In this document: one piece after another, positions 12,767-25,013 of the stretch
How the letters are laid out: each line of letters opens with the position of its first letter
How positions within the stretch are numbered: the first letter of the stretch is position 1
Source: Carettochelys insculpta
Taxonomy: Eukaryota > Chordata > Testudines > Carettochelyidae
Assembly: GCF_033958435.1 (NCBI RefSeq)
Contig: NC_134137.1
Span: forward strand, 253,812,501 to 253,876,500
Length of the DNA stretch: 64,000 bases
Direction: 5' to 3'
The notes under the pieces: generated by a model
The model's database searches: none
The model's input: only the letters and a program-made list of their open reading frames with translations
Told to the model about the DNA's origin: nothing
Translations under genes and position numbers: made by a program

Positions 12767-13308
12767 CTGAGCAGATACAGTGACCAAAAGAGCACTTCTT
12801 GGCTCTCTAGTTCTGGAACGACAATTAACCATTCCTATTCTGATTGCTACTTGTGGCAAGGGATAAAGGTATCTTTGGTATTTTGATGCACTGCTTACAT
12901 TTAGGCATACTGATGGGCTAGCCCACAGGGTTTGCGTATTGGCAAGAAAAAAGGAGATATGGAAATGCAGTGTGCAGACTGCTAGGTTGTCTGCTTGTTC
13001 TCCTTAGCGGCTGCTTTCTGTAGCGATCAGTGAAGGCCAGTAATATCTGAAAGTGGGGAGGTGAAGGAGATACTTAAAAGAGTTAGTTATCAAATACAAT
13101 ATGCAACAGCTAGTAAAAGAATAACACATCTGACCAAACCAAAAGTATTGCCTATTCAAAGAAGCCTCCATGGGTAGTTACCTGTAGTGATTAGGTCAGT
13201 GGTGTTTCTGGCACTGTAAAAATTAGTGGTTTGTGCATGTCTAGTCACTAAAACTCATTTTTAACCTCTGGTTTCTGAACTATTCAAAAAGCTGAGATTA
13301 CAAATCTG
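12767..13308. other. Unique DNA, nothing recognised
   Basis: About 540 bases between two transposons, without convincing coding sequence, repeat or RNA structure. Confidence 0.5.
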
Positions 13309-13310
13309 TA

Positions 13311-13794
13311 CAGTAGACCCTAGACTTCAGTCAAAATTCGCACAACTTGGGGGAGCCAGGAAACTGACCAGCCCAGTAGCGCCGGTCCGTGTCCTATCTC
13401 CTGTGAATGGCAGGCGGTTGAGAGCCTGGCTCTGGGCTTCCTGCCGCTCACAGGACAGGGTAAACTGATGAGTGCTAATGTGCTGGTGAGTTTCCCTGCT
13501 CTTCTCAGGGGCAACAGCCTGACTTTTGGCTCTGCCACACTATTTCTGTCAGGGGTGGCAGCTGGGAGTCAGGCTGCCACCCCTGACAGGAGTGTTTTCC
13601 CGCTCCTGTCAGTGGCGGTAGCCAAGAGCCAGGCTGCCACCCTTAACAGGAATTGGGAAACTGACCAGTGCAGCAGTCCTGGTCAGTTTCCCACTCCTCT
13701 GAGTGGCAGAGACTGGTGCCAGCTCCCCGCCACTCATAGTCTTGTTAACCCAAGATGTCTGCAACTTGAGTGTGTGTATCTCTGGAGTCTACTG
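13311..13794. mobile_element. Tigger/pogo-like element, 484 bp
   Basis: It begins CAGTAGACCCTAGACTT and ends GGAGTCTACTG, with TA on both sides (13309-13310, 13795-13796). The interior repeats the modules seen in the element at 1166: GGAAACTGACCAG, GGTCAGTTTCCC and CAGGCTGCCACCCCTGACAGGAG. The two are clearly one family. No transposase is present. Confidence 0.75.
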
Positions 13795-13796
13795 TA

Positions 13797-14576
13797 TTAC
13801 ATAAGATGGATTCAGCCCTCCTGATCTGATTAGTTTCTGTTTGTTTTTTGCATGGTTGTTCATTTTTTATATGCATACACATAAATCTAGCAAAACTAGT
13901 AAAACTGAGTACCAGCACCTTCACCACAATTAATCAATGTTCCCTCAGCTGGTGACCCCTGCCCAGATCTGGACAGTCCTCCTTGGCCCAGAGCCAGGCT
14001 TCCCATGGCTGGGGCTGCTGGTGGGGCCTGGTGTCCCAGCCAGCTCCCAGACATGGGATCCCCCAGCTGGCAGCCCCAGCTGTGGGAACCCCTGAGGGAA
14101 GTGGGGGTCGGGGAGCCAGATGAGTACCGGCTCCTCTTTTTTGACAAAAAATATCATTGAGTAAAACTATTAAGGAGAGGTTTCTTTTCTTACTTATTTG
14201 CGGAAGTATAAAGTCAATTAAATAAGCTCACTTATTCCTATTAAATGCTTAGTCCATTTAGACCCTTGAAAGACCTTACAACATTAATTAGCCCTTTCAT
14301 ACTGTTGTATGAATTTTTAGGACAATGTATCCTTGGTCCATGGTCTTTGAAGGTTTATTAAAATCAGTGGAATGTATTATCTATTTACTTGCAATTGAAA
14401 GACATCTATAGCTCTGCAAACTAGAACTGTAGCTAAACATGGCACTAAAGAACCCCAGATCTCTCTCTCTTAGTGATCATAATGTCACTATGATTTATTG
14501 CTAACCACAATTCACTACATATGTAATGTATATAACATCCAAATATTATGTATTTTTATGTGTGTTAACACATATC
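13797..14576. other. Unique DNA with a GC-rich patch
   Basis: 13940-14130 is GC-rich (CAGCTGGTGACCCC, CCCAGCTGGCAGCCCCAGC) and may be a degenerate repeat. The rest is AT-rich. No gene is recognised. Confidence 0.4.
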
Positions 14577-15257
14577 AGCTGTGTCTACACGTGCACGCTA
14601 CTTCGAAGTAGCGGCACTAACTTCGAAATAGCGCCCGTCACGGCTACACGTGTTGGGCGCTATTTCGATGTTAACATCGACGTTAAGCGGCGAGACGTCG
14701 AAGCCGCTAACCCCATGAGGGGATAGGAATAGCGCCCTACTTCGACATTCAATGTCGAAGTAGGGACCGTGTAGTCGTTGCGCGTCCTGCAACATCGAAA
14801 TTGCGGGGTCCTCCATGGCGGCCATCAGCTGAGGGGTTGAGAGACACTCTCTCTCCAGCCCCGGCGGGGCTCTATGGTCACCGTGTGCAGCAGCCCTTAG
14901 CCCAGGGCTTCTGGCTGCTGCTGCTGCAGCTGGGAATCCACGCTGCATGCACAGGGTCTGCAACCAGTTGTCGGCTCTGTGGATCTTGTGTTGTTTAGTG
15001 CAACTGTGTCTGGGAGGGGCCCTTTAAGGGAGCGGCTTGCTGTTGAGTCCGCCCTGTGACCCTGTCTGCAGCTGTGCCTGGCACCCTTATTTCGATGTAT
15101 GCTACTGTGGCGTGTAGATGTTCCCTCGCAGCGCCTATTTTGATGTGGTGCTGTGCAATGTCGATGTTGAACATCGACGTTGCCAGCCCTGGAGGACGTG
15201 TAGACGTTATTCATCGAAAAAATGTCACTACTGTAGCGTTCACATGTAGACGTAGCC
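14577..15257 (-). mobile_element. Harbinger-like MITE, copy 2 (681 bp)
   Basis: Same family as copy 1, with ends AGCTGTGTCTACACGTGCAC and GTAGACGTAGCC. It is about 30 bp shorter because the TTCGAA-type palindrome cluster near the right end (around 15217) is partly deleted. The flanks ATC and ATG match at two of three bases. The minus-strand 121-codon frame is retained at 14963-14598. Confidence 0.85.
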
Positions 15258-16486
15258 ATGAAGTCACAGCTAAGAAAAGAAAAGAAAATGTGGACAACAT
15301 TACAGTCTAAGGTGAAAAAACTCTGCTAGGTGAAACTTCAGACACACAGAAGATTGGTTTGGTTAGGTATATCTAACCCATCCCAAAACTTTTGGGCTTG
15401 GAAACTCCAGCAGACTGTCACAACCTCCTGACACATTGTGAAATGAGCCTTCTCCCCCAGCTTCTGATATATTTCAAATTCCCAGCACTATTAAAAGCCA
15501 ACACAGGGCTATATTTAAATTAAATGTGATATAGTGCTAATGAGATGATTATTCCCCTCCCCCACTTTGGGCACAGACAAAATGCAACTCAGGTTAGTAG
15601 TGATTTAGTTTCAGAATTTTAAAGGTAATTAGGTATCTAAAGATGCAGACAGGCACTTTTGAAAATTCAATTAGATGATTAGGTGCCTACTGTGAATTAG
15701 GAGTTTGTAAAAATCTTACCAAGCACTTAATGTCTTTAGGCTCGCATTTACCCCTTAAAAATTTGGTTCTTATTCATTACTATCATATGCTGGTAGTATT
15801 CAAATTGCAATAAATTGGGGATTTCAGTCCAATTCTTTGGGGACAAAGGTCTATGTCACAAAACCACCCTCACTACCACAGCTGGAACTAGAGACTGAAA
15901 GCCCATTAGTACTCTTCAACCTCTTTAATCTGAAAACCTTGGGAAATAGGCTATGCCAGATTATGGAATTTTCCAGATCATGGGTGTTTACCATAATGAA
16001 GGCAAAACAAAGTCTATTACCAAAGCTTTTCTTTGTGCAAATTGTTACAGAGTACTGTATACTTATAACATGTCATTAGATACATCCTTAATACACTGTA
16101 TTTAACCAGGTATTTTGTTTTTATTATCATATGTAGGTAATTAAGCACAAAACCACCAACTGCACAGTACAGTGCTCTGCTATTTCTTATGTTTACAAGT
16201 TAAATTTCTGCTAGGTAGTACAGGACACACACACACACACACACACTTTTTGTTTTGTTGGACTGTATTTAAATTTAATTTGTCTTTATTATCATTATGT
16301 TGATCCAGACACGAGGGAGTGGGGGATGTGGGGGGGGGGTCCAAAACACACATATTCCCAGATTACAGAAACCAGGACTGGGGAGGTTCAAGTGTGTGCC
16401 ACTGTGTGGAAACTGGTACTGCTGTTGTGGGCATTGAAGCTTGCAGTTTTCAAGGCTGCCAGCCCTATCTTTCACTGGCATTAGAC
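15258..16486. other. Unique AT-rich DNA with CA microsatellite
   Basis: No gene is recognised. A (CA)n run lies at 16225-16246 and a G-run at about 16331-16339. Confidence 0.5.
16225..16246. repeat. (CA)n microsatellite
   Basis: An uninterrupted alternating AC run of 22 bases. Confidence 0.95.
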
Positions 16487-16802
16487 TAGGGGTGAGCAAA
16501 CATTTTATACTGGGCCCCACTTTTTGTCCCTGCAATTACCAGGGCCCTGCAACCTGCCTCATGATGGAAATTTTGGGTATGTTCACATGAAAAAAAAAAC
16601 CACTTTTGGCAGGTGTAAGGAAAAAAGTCTGTAGAAGGTAAAAACTGTATGAATCAGTTTATAAATGTGAATACACAGATATAAGAAACAAGACAGTTAA
16701 CGTATTTCAACATTTCTAATGAGATGGATGAGCCTGAGACCCAGAAGTTGATCATGCTGCACCCCCTATGAAATTCCATGCCTTCCACTTTGCACACCCC
16801 TG
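16487..16802. mobile_element. hAT-type MITE, 316 bp, with perfect 8-bp duplication
   Basis: The ends TAGGGGTGAGCAAAC and TTTGCACACCCCTG are inverted repeats. The 8-bp direct flanks CATTAGAC (16479-16486 and 16803-16810) are identical. The interior is AT-rich and non-coding. The perfect target duplication makes both boundaries secure. Confidence 0.9.
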
Positions 16803-16810
16803 CATTAGAC

Positions 16811-19800
16811 TGCAGTGAAGTCTCCGACTGATGGATCTCTTATGGCCATACCTGCACAGTTATACCAGCACTGAATAAAATGAAACAACTGCAGGTGTTA
16901 CATATGGCATGCAAGGGGGTAACTGCCAGGAGCAGTGCTGAAGCTTTGTGTTTTGAAACCAGACAGTTCCTAATATACAGTCTGACGCCTCTCCCTCAGT
17001 GCAGCAGTCGGACTGGAAAGAAGGGACTCAACCAGAGAAGGAAGAGAGAAGAGGGCTCAGAGGCTCTTGCCCAGCTGACTGAATCACTGACCTGCTAATG
17101 GCTACTGAGTGTCCTGCCTCTTCTGCCCAGCTCCTCCCACTACCGTTCTCACTCTCCAACTTGCTTCAATGAGTGGAATAGGCTGGGACTCAGTGCATCT
17201 GGCTGTGCAGAGGAAGCCCGAAGAGCAGTGAAAGCAATTCCTCCCTTGGGGTAGCTGGGAAGGGGAGAAAAGTCTTCAGAGAAGGAAATGGGGAAATATC
17301 TTTCCAAAATTAAAGGGAAGAGTAATCAAAGGGGAGTTGAGGGTGTTCCCCATGGTTGCAGGGCAAGTCAGTGGCAGAAATGGAAACAGATCCCAGATCT
17401 TGCAACTCTCAATGCTGAATTCCCTTAGGCTCTAATAAAGAGTTACTGTTGCTAGATTTGAACCAGGTCTTCATTATATGAGCATTAGCACATTACTTGC
17501 TGTGACACCTAGGCCCTGACACCAGGCATGCTTTGTGCCTCACTTTAAACTTCACTGAAGCAAGGCAGCAAATTCAGTCTCCAGCCAGGTTTTGTATCCC
17601 TGCTGCTCATAGAGTGCTACCCCTTCCTGCGTGTTGCACTACTCCCTCTTGTGGGCTTGTGCTAGGCTTCTCTATACCTTTCCTGAGCCTAGCAAGGAGG
17701 GAAAGATAAATGAGAACCCTTCTAGGAGAGCATCACAGTTGACCAACATGCTGTTGGGGGAGGGGGGGAGCAGTTAGGGAATTGAAGGACTCAAGCTGAG
17801 GCTTTACCTATTCCCCACACTTACAATCAGACTGAGGTTTGAGTAGCTTGCACAAAGATAGAAGGGTGTCAATGCGTGCAAGGGAAGTGTCAGTTCTTAT
17901 CGCTTCATACTCCTTTGGGACATGACATACCCCAAGTCCAATTCACAACATATTCCTTGGTTATAAGTTCATTTCACCATGTGGGTGCTAGTCCCTCACA
18001 CCCATTTCAGAAGCACCACCAGGATGTGAGTGCTCCATTATTAAAGTCAAATCCACTCAGACGCCACATGTGATCTACTTCATCCACTGAAAAACAGCTC
18101 ATGAAAAGGAATTTAAAATAGATTTACATAAGAATACACACAACTACATTACTTCTAATTACCATCCAAGCCACTAATACTTCAGAATAATTCATTAATA
18201 CCAGTCAACATGCATATATTTCTCTGGAAGAGGAAAAGTCCAAATACCATGAAATTGGCAACAGCTGTCTTAACTAATAAAATATTCAATGAAAATAGGC
18301 AAGCTTGCTGGATTTATTTAACCAATGATGCTTGAGAAAACACTACCTCTTTGATACGTGGCTATTCAGCAACCCCCCTCCCGCAGTTCAATCACATAGC
18401 AAATGTATTAAGTGACAGTCTCTCAGTGTTGTGCTCCGAGATATTTGATAACCCCAGTCAGATGAAGAGCCAACAGCCAGCCATCAATGTCAGTCAGCAG
18501 ACATTCTAGGATATGTGACGTAGTCTGAAGTTGAGTGCACTGATATCATGGGTCTTCAGGGAGAGCCCATTTGAAGACTCTGGCTGCACACTTACCCTGT
18601 CCCGTTCAGGTTTGACCATAGGTACCCTGGCAGGTCAAAACCTGGTGGGCAGACGGTTGGGATGGTGATGAGAGAGTGATTAATGGCTGTTGTCACTGGC
18701 TGCTTGTTACACCAACCAGATTACACCATCACATCCCTGTGGTGGCATAAGAAATTAAAAACGGCATCGAAAAGACAGGAAAATTGACGAGTGGTTAAAG
18801 AAGTCAGAGCACAGAGACCGGTGATGCCGACAGCCGCTGTGGGCCCATGGGCAAGGTGGAAGGCATGGCTCCACACCCCTTCTGAATGGGCAGGGCTTAG
18901 GGCAGTCAGTCCTGGACTCCCCCACACGCCCTCAGACACACATGCAGAGCGGCAGAACAGCACTCTGCAGCATTTCAAAGGGGCCTGGAGGTCTGGCCAC
19001 TGCCATTGCTGAAGTAGCAGCAGTGGAAGCTGGAGTTCTGGGCTCCTTTGAAATGCTGGGCCCAGGGACAACTGCCCCCTTACCCCACGCCTGTCAATGG
19101 GCCTGACAGAGGAAAATCACTCTTCTCAATGATCTTGGCCAGGAATACGACAGAGGTCCCTCAGAGCGAATATGGAGCAGTTAGAGGGCAACAAATTAGT
19201 GTTCACATCATGCTCCCTATCAGTATTTGGCTCAGGCCAGGGAAGCTAATGATCCAACCAGTGGACCATATCTGGCAATGGCCCCAATCCATTAGAGGAC
19301 ATTAAAAATCCCAATAAAGTCAAAAGTTCAATTCTAAAAGTCAATGTGAAAGCTGTGTATGATATTTTGGACAGATTCTGTCTTCCTTACTCCCTTGTGT
19401 AGTATGGTGTTCTGCCAGCAGTCCCACCAAAACCAATGGAAGTTGAAAGAAGGATGGATAAATTTTTTTAATTAAAGTTTTGTTGTCAGCTGGAATTTTT
19501 AAATTTGAATTCAAATATATTTTCCTTTTGAAATGATCCTGTTTAATTTGCATTTTTCCAGTTATGCAGTTTGCAATTATGATGACTTATGTTGAGGCCT
19601 AAACTTACTATGATCTATTGAGATAATGGAAATTATATTGAAAAGTGACATGAAAGCAGTTTGCATTTACTGCCAAAATCTCAAATTCAAAATAATCAGC
19701 CAACTGAGCTGGTGAAAGTCACTGGCTACGCACCTAGGGCCACAGCCTGCTGGAGTGTTAAACCGACTTTTGGCAGCAGTAGTCTCTTCCACGGCAGCAG

Positions 19801-21951
19801 ATTTGCAGAAATGTTGGTGGTACCCAGAATGCCCGGATCCCGCACCCCTTCCCACACTCCTTCCCTCCCCCACACCTGCCACAGGCTCTGAGAAGGAGCT
19901 AATGACCCCATGAGTTTGGGTGTGGGAAGGGTGCATGCTGTGAGATGAGGCTTGAGCTCTGGGTGCAGGCTCTGGGCTGGAGCAGAGGATTCGAGGGCAG
20001 AAGCAGCACATGGCATGGAGACCCCATCCCCCTCCTCCAGGCTGCAGAGATGCACACGCCAGCAACAGACGTGGGGTGCAAGCAGCTGGAAACCTCTCTA
20101 ACCCCACCGTGCTGCCAGTGATGATGGTGGAGCCTCCCGCCGGGGGGTTTTAAATCATGAGACCATGGAGCATGCAGGGCAGAAGGGAGGCATGGCAAGC
20201 AGGGAGTAGGAGTGCAGGAGGTGGCACAAGCAGGTGATGAGTTTTTGTGGAGCCTGGCCCAGGCCAGGAATATTCCTGGTGCCCAGGCATTACAGGCCTT
20301 TATAACATACCACCTCTGGCCTCTTCTGCAATTGCGGAGAGAATATTTTCTTAATTCCAGTTTATTCGGCAGGTTCAGTTCAAGGGGCAAAAGATTCATG
20401 TTGAGAATCAACTGGGACTTGAGAAAGGAAGAAAACTTGCCTTCCCACTTCCACGAGACGTAAGAGGATGAGATTGAGTATTTCGAAAATCTAGAAGAAC
20501 ATAACCAGCAATAATCTATTAAATTCACCAAAATAATTTTAAAATGATGTTTTTGTCCATTCTGAATTTAGTTCTAATTTCCACCCGAATAGATCTTGAT
20601 AAAAAACAAAAGTAAAAATTCGTCTTTCCCTATTTCTAAAAACGCATTTTTTAAAATCTTCCTAGATAGCAAAATGATATATCAAATTTACTGTAAAGAT
20701 GGTATTCAGTTGAAAATCAACATAGATTTAATGGTCACCAACAATGAGGATAAACTCCTCTTTAGGTAAATAACCAAGAGGTACAAATGCAAAACAAGAC
20801 TACAAAAAATAAGGATTATTTAAGTTATGGTTTCCTGCTTGGTGATTTAATCAATCCATCCTGGCTGAAAGTCCCTATGATCTGGAAATATATGAAATAA
20901 GATGGTGGTCAAGAACCTAAAAGAATAATGCGTAGTTCACCCAATGGATAAAACTTTCATGCAATGAAACAGTCACCCCACTGGGCAGTAACTTAGCAAC
21001 CTCAGCTAACAGGGAAAGCATTGAGTAGAGATGGAAAATTAATTCGTTTCTTCACCTCTACAGATTGTTCCCCTAGATCAAACTTGGATGCACAGTGGAA
21101 GACAGCTAGAGGACATGCACGCTCCCACTGATCATTTCTTACTACTACTCTTGAAATCTTTAGAAATATTGGAGCTGGGCTACTGGCAGCTCATCCTCCA
21201 TGTGGGTTCCTGCCTTTTAAAATGCGCTCCCACCAGTTGATTTAGAGTAATCATATATAGCCATAAGCTTCAACTGGCACCTTTTTAAGAAGCATCTTTG
21301 GAAAGGCAATGTTGTCAGACATGACAGTTAATTTACATTTATTTTATCTGCATTGAATTATGCATTTAGCTGTTTGCTACAGTTAAGGAAGAAGAATGGG
21401 CTTGTGGTTCAGGCAGGTTTAGTTCCCAGCTTTCGCACCAACTTTCTGTAAGGCTTTGGACAAGTCACTTCCCATCTCTGTGAATAAATTCCACATGGGC
21501 AAAGTTCTCCCATGCTTTGTTTATTGAGATTGCAATCTCATAAGAACAAAAATTGTTCCTCAGAGGTCATGTACATAGGTACACAGTGTCTAGCCTGACT
21601 TCTTATCTGGAACCTCTTTACTAATGCGATACAATTAAACTGTGAGTTTACTGCAGTATTTCTTGTGCATGTAACTGTGTTTTTAATGCATTGTCAGGGA
21701 TACCAAGAATGTGAGAGGCTTCCCTTTGTGAAAAGGAATTTATTTTGAGAAAACCTTTGGAAAACATGTCCAGGTTTTCAATCACCTCTGCTCTAATCAA
21801 CTTGCAGCTCTGTTAGTAATCTCAAAAAGACAAAATTCTGACTGGACAAAACCAAATGACCTTAACATTTCTAGTGCTGGTCCTTCTACTTCAAGGTTTA
21901 TGCACATTGGTGTTTGTCTGGAGATTCTTCTGCTACTGCCTTCCTGACAAT
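16811..21951. other. Five kilobases without a recognised gene
   Basis: This stretch has AT-rich parts and GC-richer patches (18.8-19.1 kb and 19.8-20.3 kb). The longest frame (minus strand, 20531-19899, 210 codons) is low-complexity in its second half and shows no domain. A MIR-like segment is listed at 21391. A fragment at 19040-19085 (GCTGGGCCCAGGGACAACTG) may be repeat-derived. I see no splice-framed exon or RNA gene that I could defend. Confidence 0.45.
21391..21485 (+). mobile_element. MIR-type SINE fragment
   Basis: The order GGCTTGTGGTTCAGGCAGG, TAGTTCCCAGCT, then TTTGGACAAGTCACTTCCC and CATCTCTGTG follows the MIR/CORE-SINE layout, in which a tRNA-derived head is followed by the conserved core. 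It is old and incomplete. Confidence 0.5.
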
Positions 21952-22662
21952 GGCTACGTCTACACGTGAAGCCTACATCGAAGTAGCCTATTTCAATGTG
22001 GCGACATCGAAATAGGCTATTTCGATGAATAACGTCTACACGTCCTCCAGGGCTGGCAACGTCGATGTTCAACATCGACGTTGCGCAGCACCACATCGAA
22101 ATAGGCGCAGCGAGGGAACGTCTACACGCCACAGTAGCACACATCGAAATAAGGGTGCCAGGCACAGCTGCAGACAGGGTCACAGGGCGGACTCAACAGC
22201 CAGCCGCTCCCTTAAAGGGCCCCTCCCAGACACACTTGCACTAAACAGCGCAAGATACACAGAGCCGACAACGAGTTGCAGACCCTGTGCATGCAGCATG
22301 AATCCCCCGCTGCAGCAGCAGCAGCCAGAAGCCCTGGGCTAAAGGCTGCTGCCCGCGGTGACCATAGAGCCCCGCACGGGCTGGAGAGACAGCATCTCTC
22401 AACCCCCCAGCTGATGGCTGCCATGGAGGACCCCACAATTTCGACGTTGCGGGACGCGGATTGTCTACACGGTCCCTACTTCGACGTTGACCGTCGAAGT
22501 AGGGCGCTATTCCGATCCCCTCATGAGGTTAGCGACTTCGACGTCTCGCCGCCTAACGTCGAAGTTAACTTTGAAATAGCGCCCAACACGTGTAGCCGCG
22601 ACGGGTGCTATTTCGAAGTTAGTGCTGCTACTTCGAAGTAGCATGCACGTGTAGACACAGCC
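21952..22662 (+). mobile_element. Harbinger-like MITE, copy 3 (711 bp)
   Basis: The ends are GGCTACGTCTACACGTG and CACGTGTAGACACAGCC. The length equals that of copies 1, 5 and 6. The flanks AAT and TAT match at two of three bases. It is inverted relative to copies 1 and 2; the 121-codon frame reads on the plus strand at 22276-22641. The internal landmark CCCTTAAAGGGCCCCTCCC sits near 22209. Confidence 0.85.
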
Positions 22663-22666
22663 TATA

Positions 22667-23062
22667 TGTGATAGCTACTGCTCTTAAACTGGAATGTTTT
22701 ATACTTTACCCACTTGAGTATATTTTAATGCCCAAAACCAAAAAGCCTCTCATCAACATACCAGACTCATTGCAACTCACTTTTCAGACTGTACACGAAC
22801 TGAACATCCACAGTACACGATCTAAGCTATTTATTGTTTCTAAGGCAATTCAAGTTATGGGGAGAGTGAATACAGAGGAAAAGCCAAAAACTTACACCTC
22901 CTTGCACCACTCCTGAAGTATTGGTCTCCTACTTGTGGCAAAAATAGAGCCATACAGATAGAAGGTTCCCTTGTCAGTTGCAGAGACCAAGCCAATCTAC
23001 TATGGTATCATGAAATAATTTCCTGCATGAAGCTGCATTTTTTAAATCTAAAGAATGAAAAA
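22667..23062. other. Unique DNA, nothing recognised
   Basis: About 400 AT-rich bases between two MITEs, with no supportable feature. Confidence 0.5.
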
Positions 23063-23070
23063 CTCCAACT

Positions 23071-23311
23071 CAGGAGTCAGCTACCCCTGGCACAGATGCC
23101 AACAGTGGCACATGAACTGATTTTCATCAGCATGTGAGGCAGGAGCTCATCCCTGCCCCCTCCTCCCCCATACACCCGGGAGCTTGCTCAAAGTTATGCC
23201 GCCTGCAGCTTGACAAAAGACCAGCTAATTCTACCAACCACCACCTTAACGGTAAAGCTCTGTACCATAATTCATTTCAGCGCTCCACTTCAGAAAGGTT
23301 GCTGACTCCTG
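23071..23311. mobile_element. hAT-type MITE, 241 bp, same family as 8986
   Basis: The ends CAGGAGTCAGCTACC and GGTTGCTGACTCCTG are inverted repeats. The 8-bp flanks CTCCAACT and CTCTAATT match at six of eight positions. The interior shares CATCAGCATGTGAGG and CACCCGGGAGCTTGCTCAAAG with the element at 8986 but is about 90 bp shorter. Confidence 0.8.
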
Positions 23312-23599
23312 CTCTAATTTATTACAAAATGAGAAGATTTTCACATTTTTTAAAGAAAATTGCTGTTTTGTAGCTAGCAATTCCAACATCAAATGTTTAT
23401 ATTGAAGACTCATGACATTATCAACAGCTTCAATTTTTTTGCTATTTTGCTCCCACTATCAGCTCACTCAACTTCCTAGAATAGTAAGGCTCACTTTCTC
23501 TTTATTTATTTCAAGAGCTGCCAAAAATTTTTAGATCCAAGGTTCAGTCTACCAAAGACCTGGTAGATTACAAAAGGAAACTTGTGCTAACAAGCACTT

Positions 23600-23701
23600 A
23601 GCATTGATGTTTGAGAGTCAGGACTCCTGGGTTCTAATTCTACTTTTTTCAGATTTCTACATTGAAAAAGTTGTTTAACTTTGTGCCTCAGGTTTCTCCA
23701 T
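23600..23701 (+). mobile_element. MIR-like SINE fragment
   Basis: GAGAGTCAGGACTCCTGGGTT, followed about 70 bases later by GTGCCTCAGGTTTCTCC, follows the plus-strand layout of MIR. The intervening core is degraded. Confidence 0.4.
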
Positions 23702-24024
23702 GGACTTGTCTACCCTTGCCCCCAGCTTTGAAGGGGGCATGGTAATCAGGGCCACAGGAGATTACTAATGAAGTGCTGTGGTAAATACGCTGCACTTCAT
23801 TAGGCTAATTTTCCCCCATGGCAACTTCGAAGTGTCAACTTCGAAGTGCCAGCATGCTACATCCTACTCCATTTACTCCTCTAATGTTTGACGCTTCGAA
23901 GTTGCCGTGGGGGAAAATTAGCTTGATACAGTGCTGCATATTCACTGCAGCACTTCATTAGTAATCTCCCGTGGCCCTGATTATCATGCCCCCTTCGAAG
24001 TTGGTGGCAAGTGTAGACCCAGCC
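23702..24024. mobile_element. Long-palindrome MITE, 323 bp
   Basis: The two halves are near-perfect inverted copies (arms about 130-160 bp). The left half carries GGGGGCATGGTAATCAGGGCC and AATGAAGTGCTG; the right half has the complement. The ends GGACTTGTCTACCC and GTAGACCCAGCC are flanked by CAT on both sides (23699-23701, 24025-24027), a 3-bp duplication. The middle has clustered AACTTCGAAGT palindromes. It is Harbinger-like by ends and duplication length, and non-coding. Confidence 0.75.
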
Positions 24025-24374
24025 CATGTGTAAAATTGGAACAACACAGGAACACTTGCCTAACTTATGAGGGCCATGTGGCTTGCTAATTTTTCCAAAG
24101 TTATTTGAAATCAGATAATAAAGACATTATATATAAAGAGCAATTAAGTCTTGGAGCGTCTAAGTATACCATGATTCTTTGGTTTTATTTACTTTTGAAG
24201 AGCACAGCATTTTGAAATGTTGAAAAGAAGATATCGTATGTATTTTTAGGGGGGTGGCTGACATCCTGCACCACTGGAGTCCATGGCAAAACTGCTGACT
24301 TCACATGAAGCTAGGATTTCACTCACAATATTTTCTCCTTGTTCCAATGCAACAGCGAACTAATAAACGCTTTG

Positions 24375-24597
24375 TGCTTGTCTACAGTAGCCACGTTCTT
24401 CGAAGGGGAATGGTAATCAGCCCAAGCGGGGAATAGCAATGAGGTGCTGCAATGCATATGCAGCACTTCATTAGGCTAATTCGCACTGTGGGAACTTTGA
24501 AGTTAGCAACTTTGACGTGCCGGCAAGCCATATAGCTGCAGGCACTTTGAAGTACCCGTGCAACTTCAAAATTCCCTTTACTCCCAAAACATTTTGG
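24375..24597. mobile_element. Half of a palindromic MITE, next to a complete relative
   Basis: Starts GCTTGTCTACAGTAGCC and carries GAAGGGGAATGGTAATCAG, then TGCATATGCAGCACTTCATT, the same module order as the left half of the neighbouring element, and stops at CAAAACATTTTGGG. Its right half is missing, so it was truncated or joined to the neighbour. Confidence 0.6.
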
Positions 24598-25013
24598 GCT
24601 TGTCTACACTAGCCCCTTCTTCAAAGAAGGCATGTACACGGGCTCGAGCACAGAATAGAAATGAGGTGTTGCACTGCATATGCAGCACCTCATTAGGCTA
24701 ATTTTCACTGTGGGAACTTCAAAGTTGCAAACTTCAGCGCACTGGCAAGCTGTGTAGCCGTGGGCACTTCGAAGTATCCATGTAACTTCGAAGTTCCCTT
24801 ACTCTGAAAACATTTTGGGAGTAAAGGCACTTTGAAGTTGTTTGGGTACTTTGAAGTGCCTGTGGCTACACGGCTTGCCGGTGCTTCAAAGTTTGCAACT
24901 TCGAAGTTCCTACAGTGAGAATCAACCTAATGAGGTGCTGCATATGCATTATAGCACCTCACTACTATTTGCCACTCGGGCTGATTACCATGCCTCCTTC
25001 AAAGACAAGCCCT
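24598..25013. mobile_element. Complete palindromic MITE, about 416 bp
   Basis: It begins GGCTTGTCTACACTAGCCCC and ends with the inverted form CAAAGACAAGCCC. Both halves carry GAGGTGCTGCATATGCA-type and AACTTCGAAGTT modules in mirror order. There is no coding capacity. Confidence 0.65.

Noticed and set aside
16225..16246. Short direct repeats as a CRISPR array
   Set aside because: Only microsatellite DNA; no spacer-repeat structure anywhere and the genome is vertebrate.
19899..20531. 210-codon minus-strand frame as a gene
   Set aside because: Low-complexity His/Cys/Ser/Pro-rich second half, no domain, no splice context; a chance frame in a GC-rich patch.
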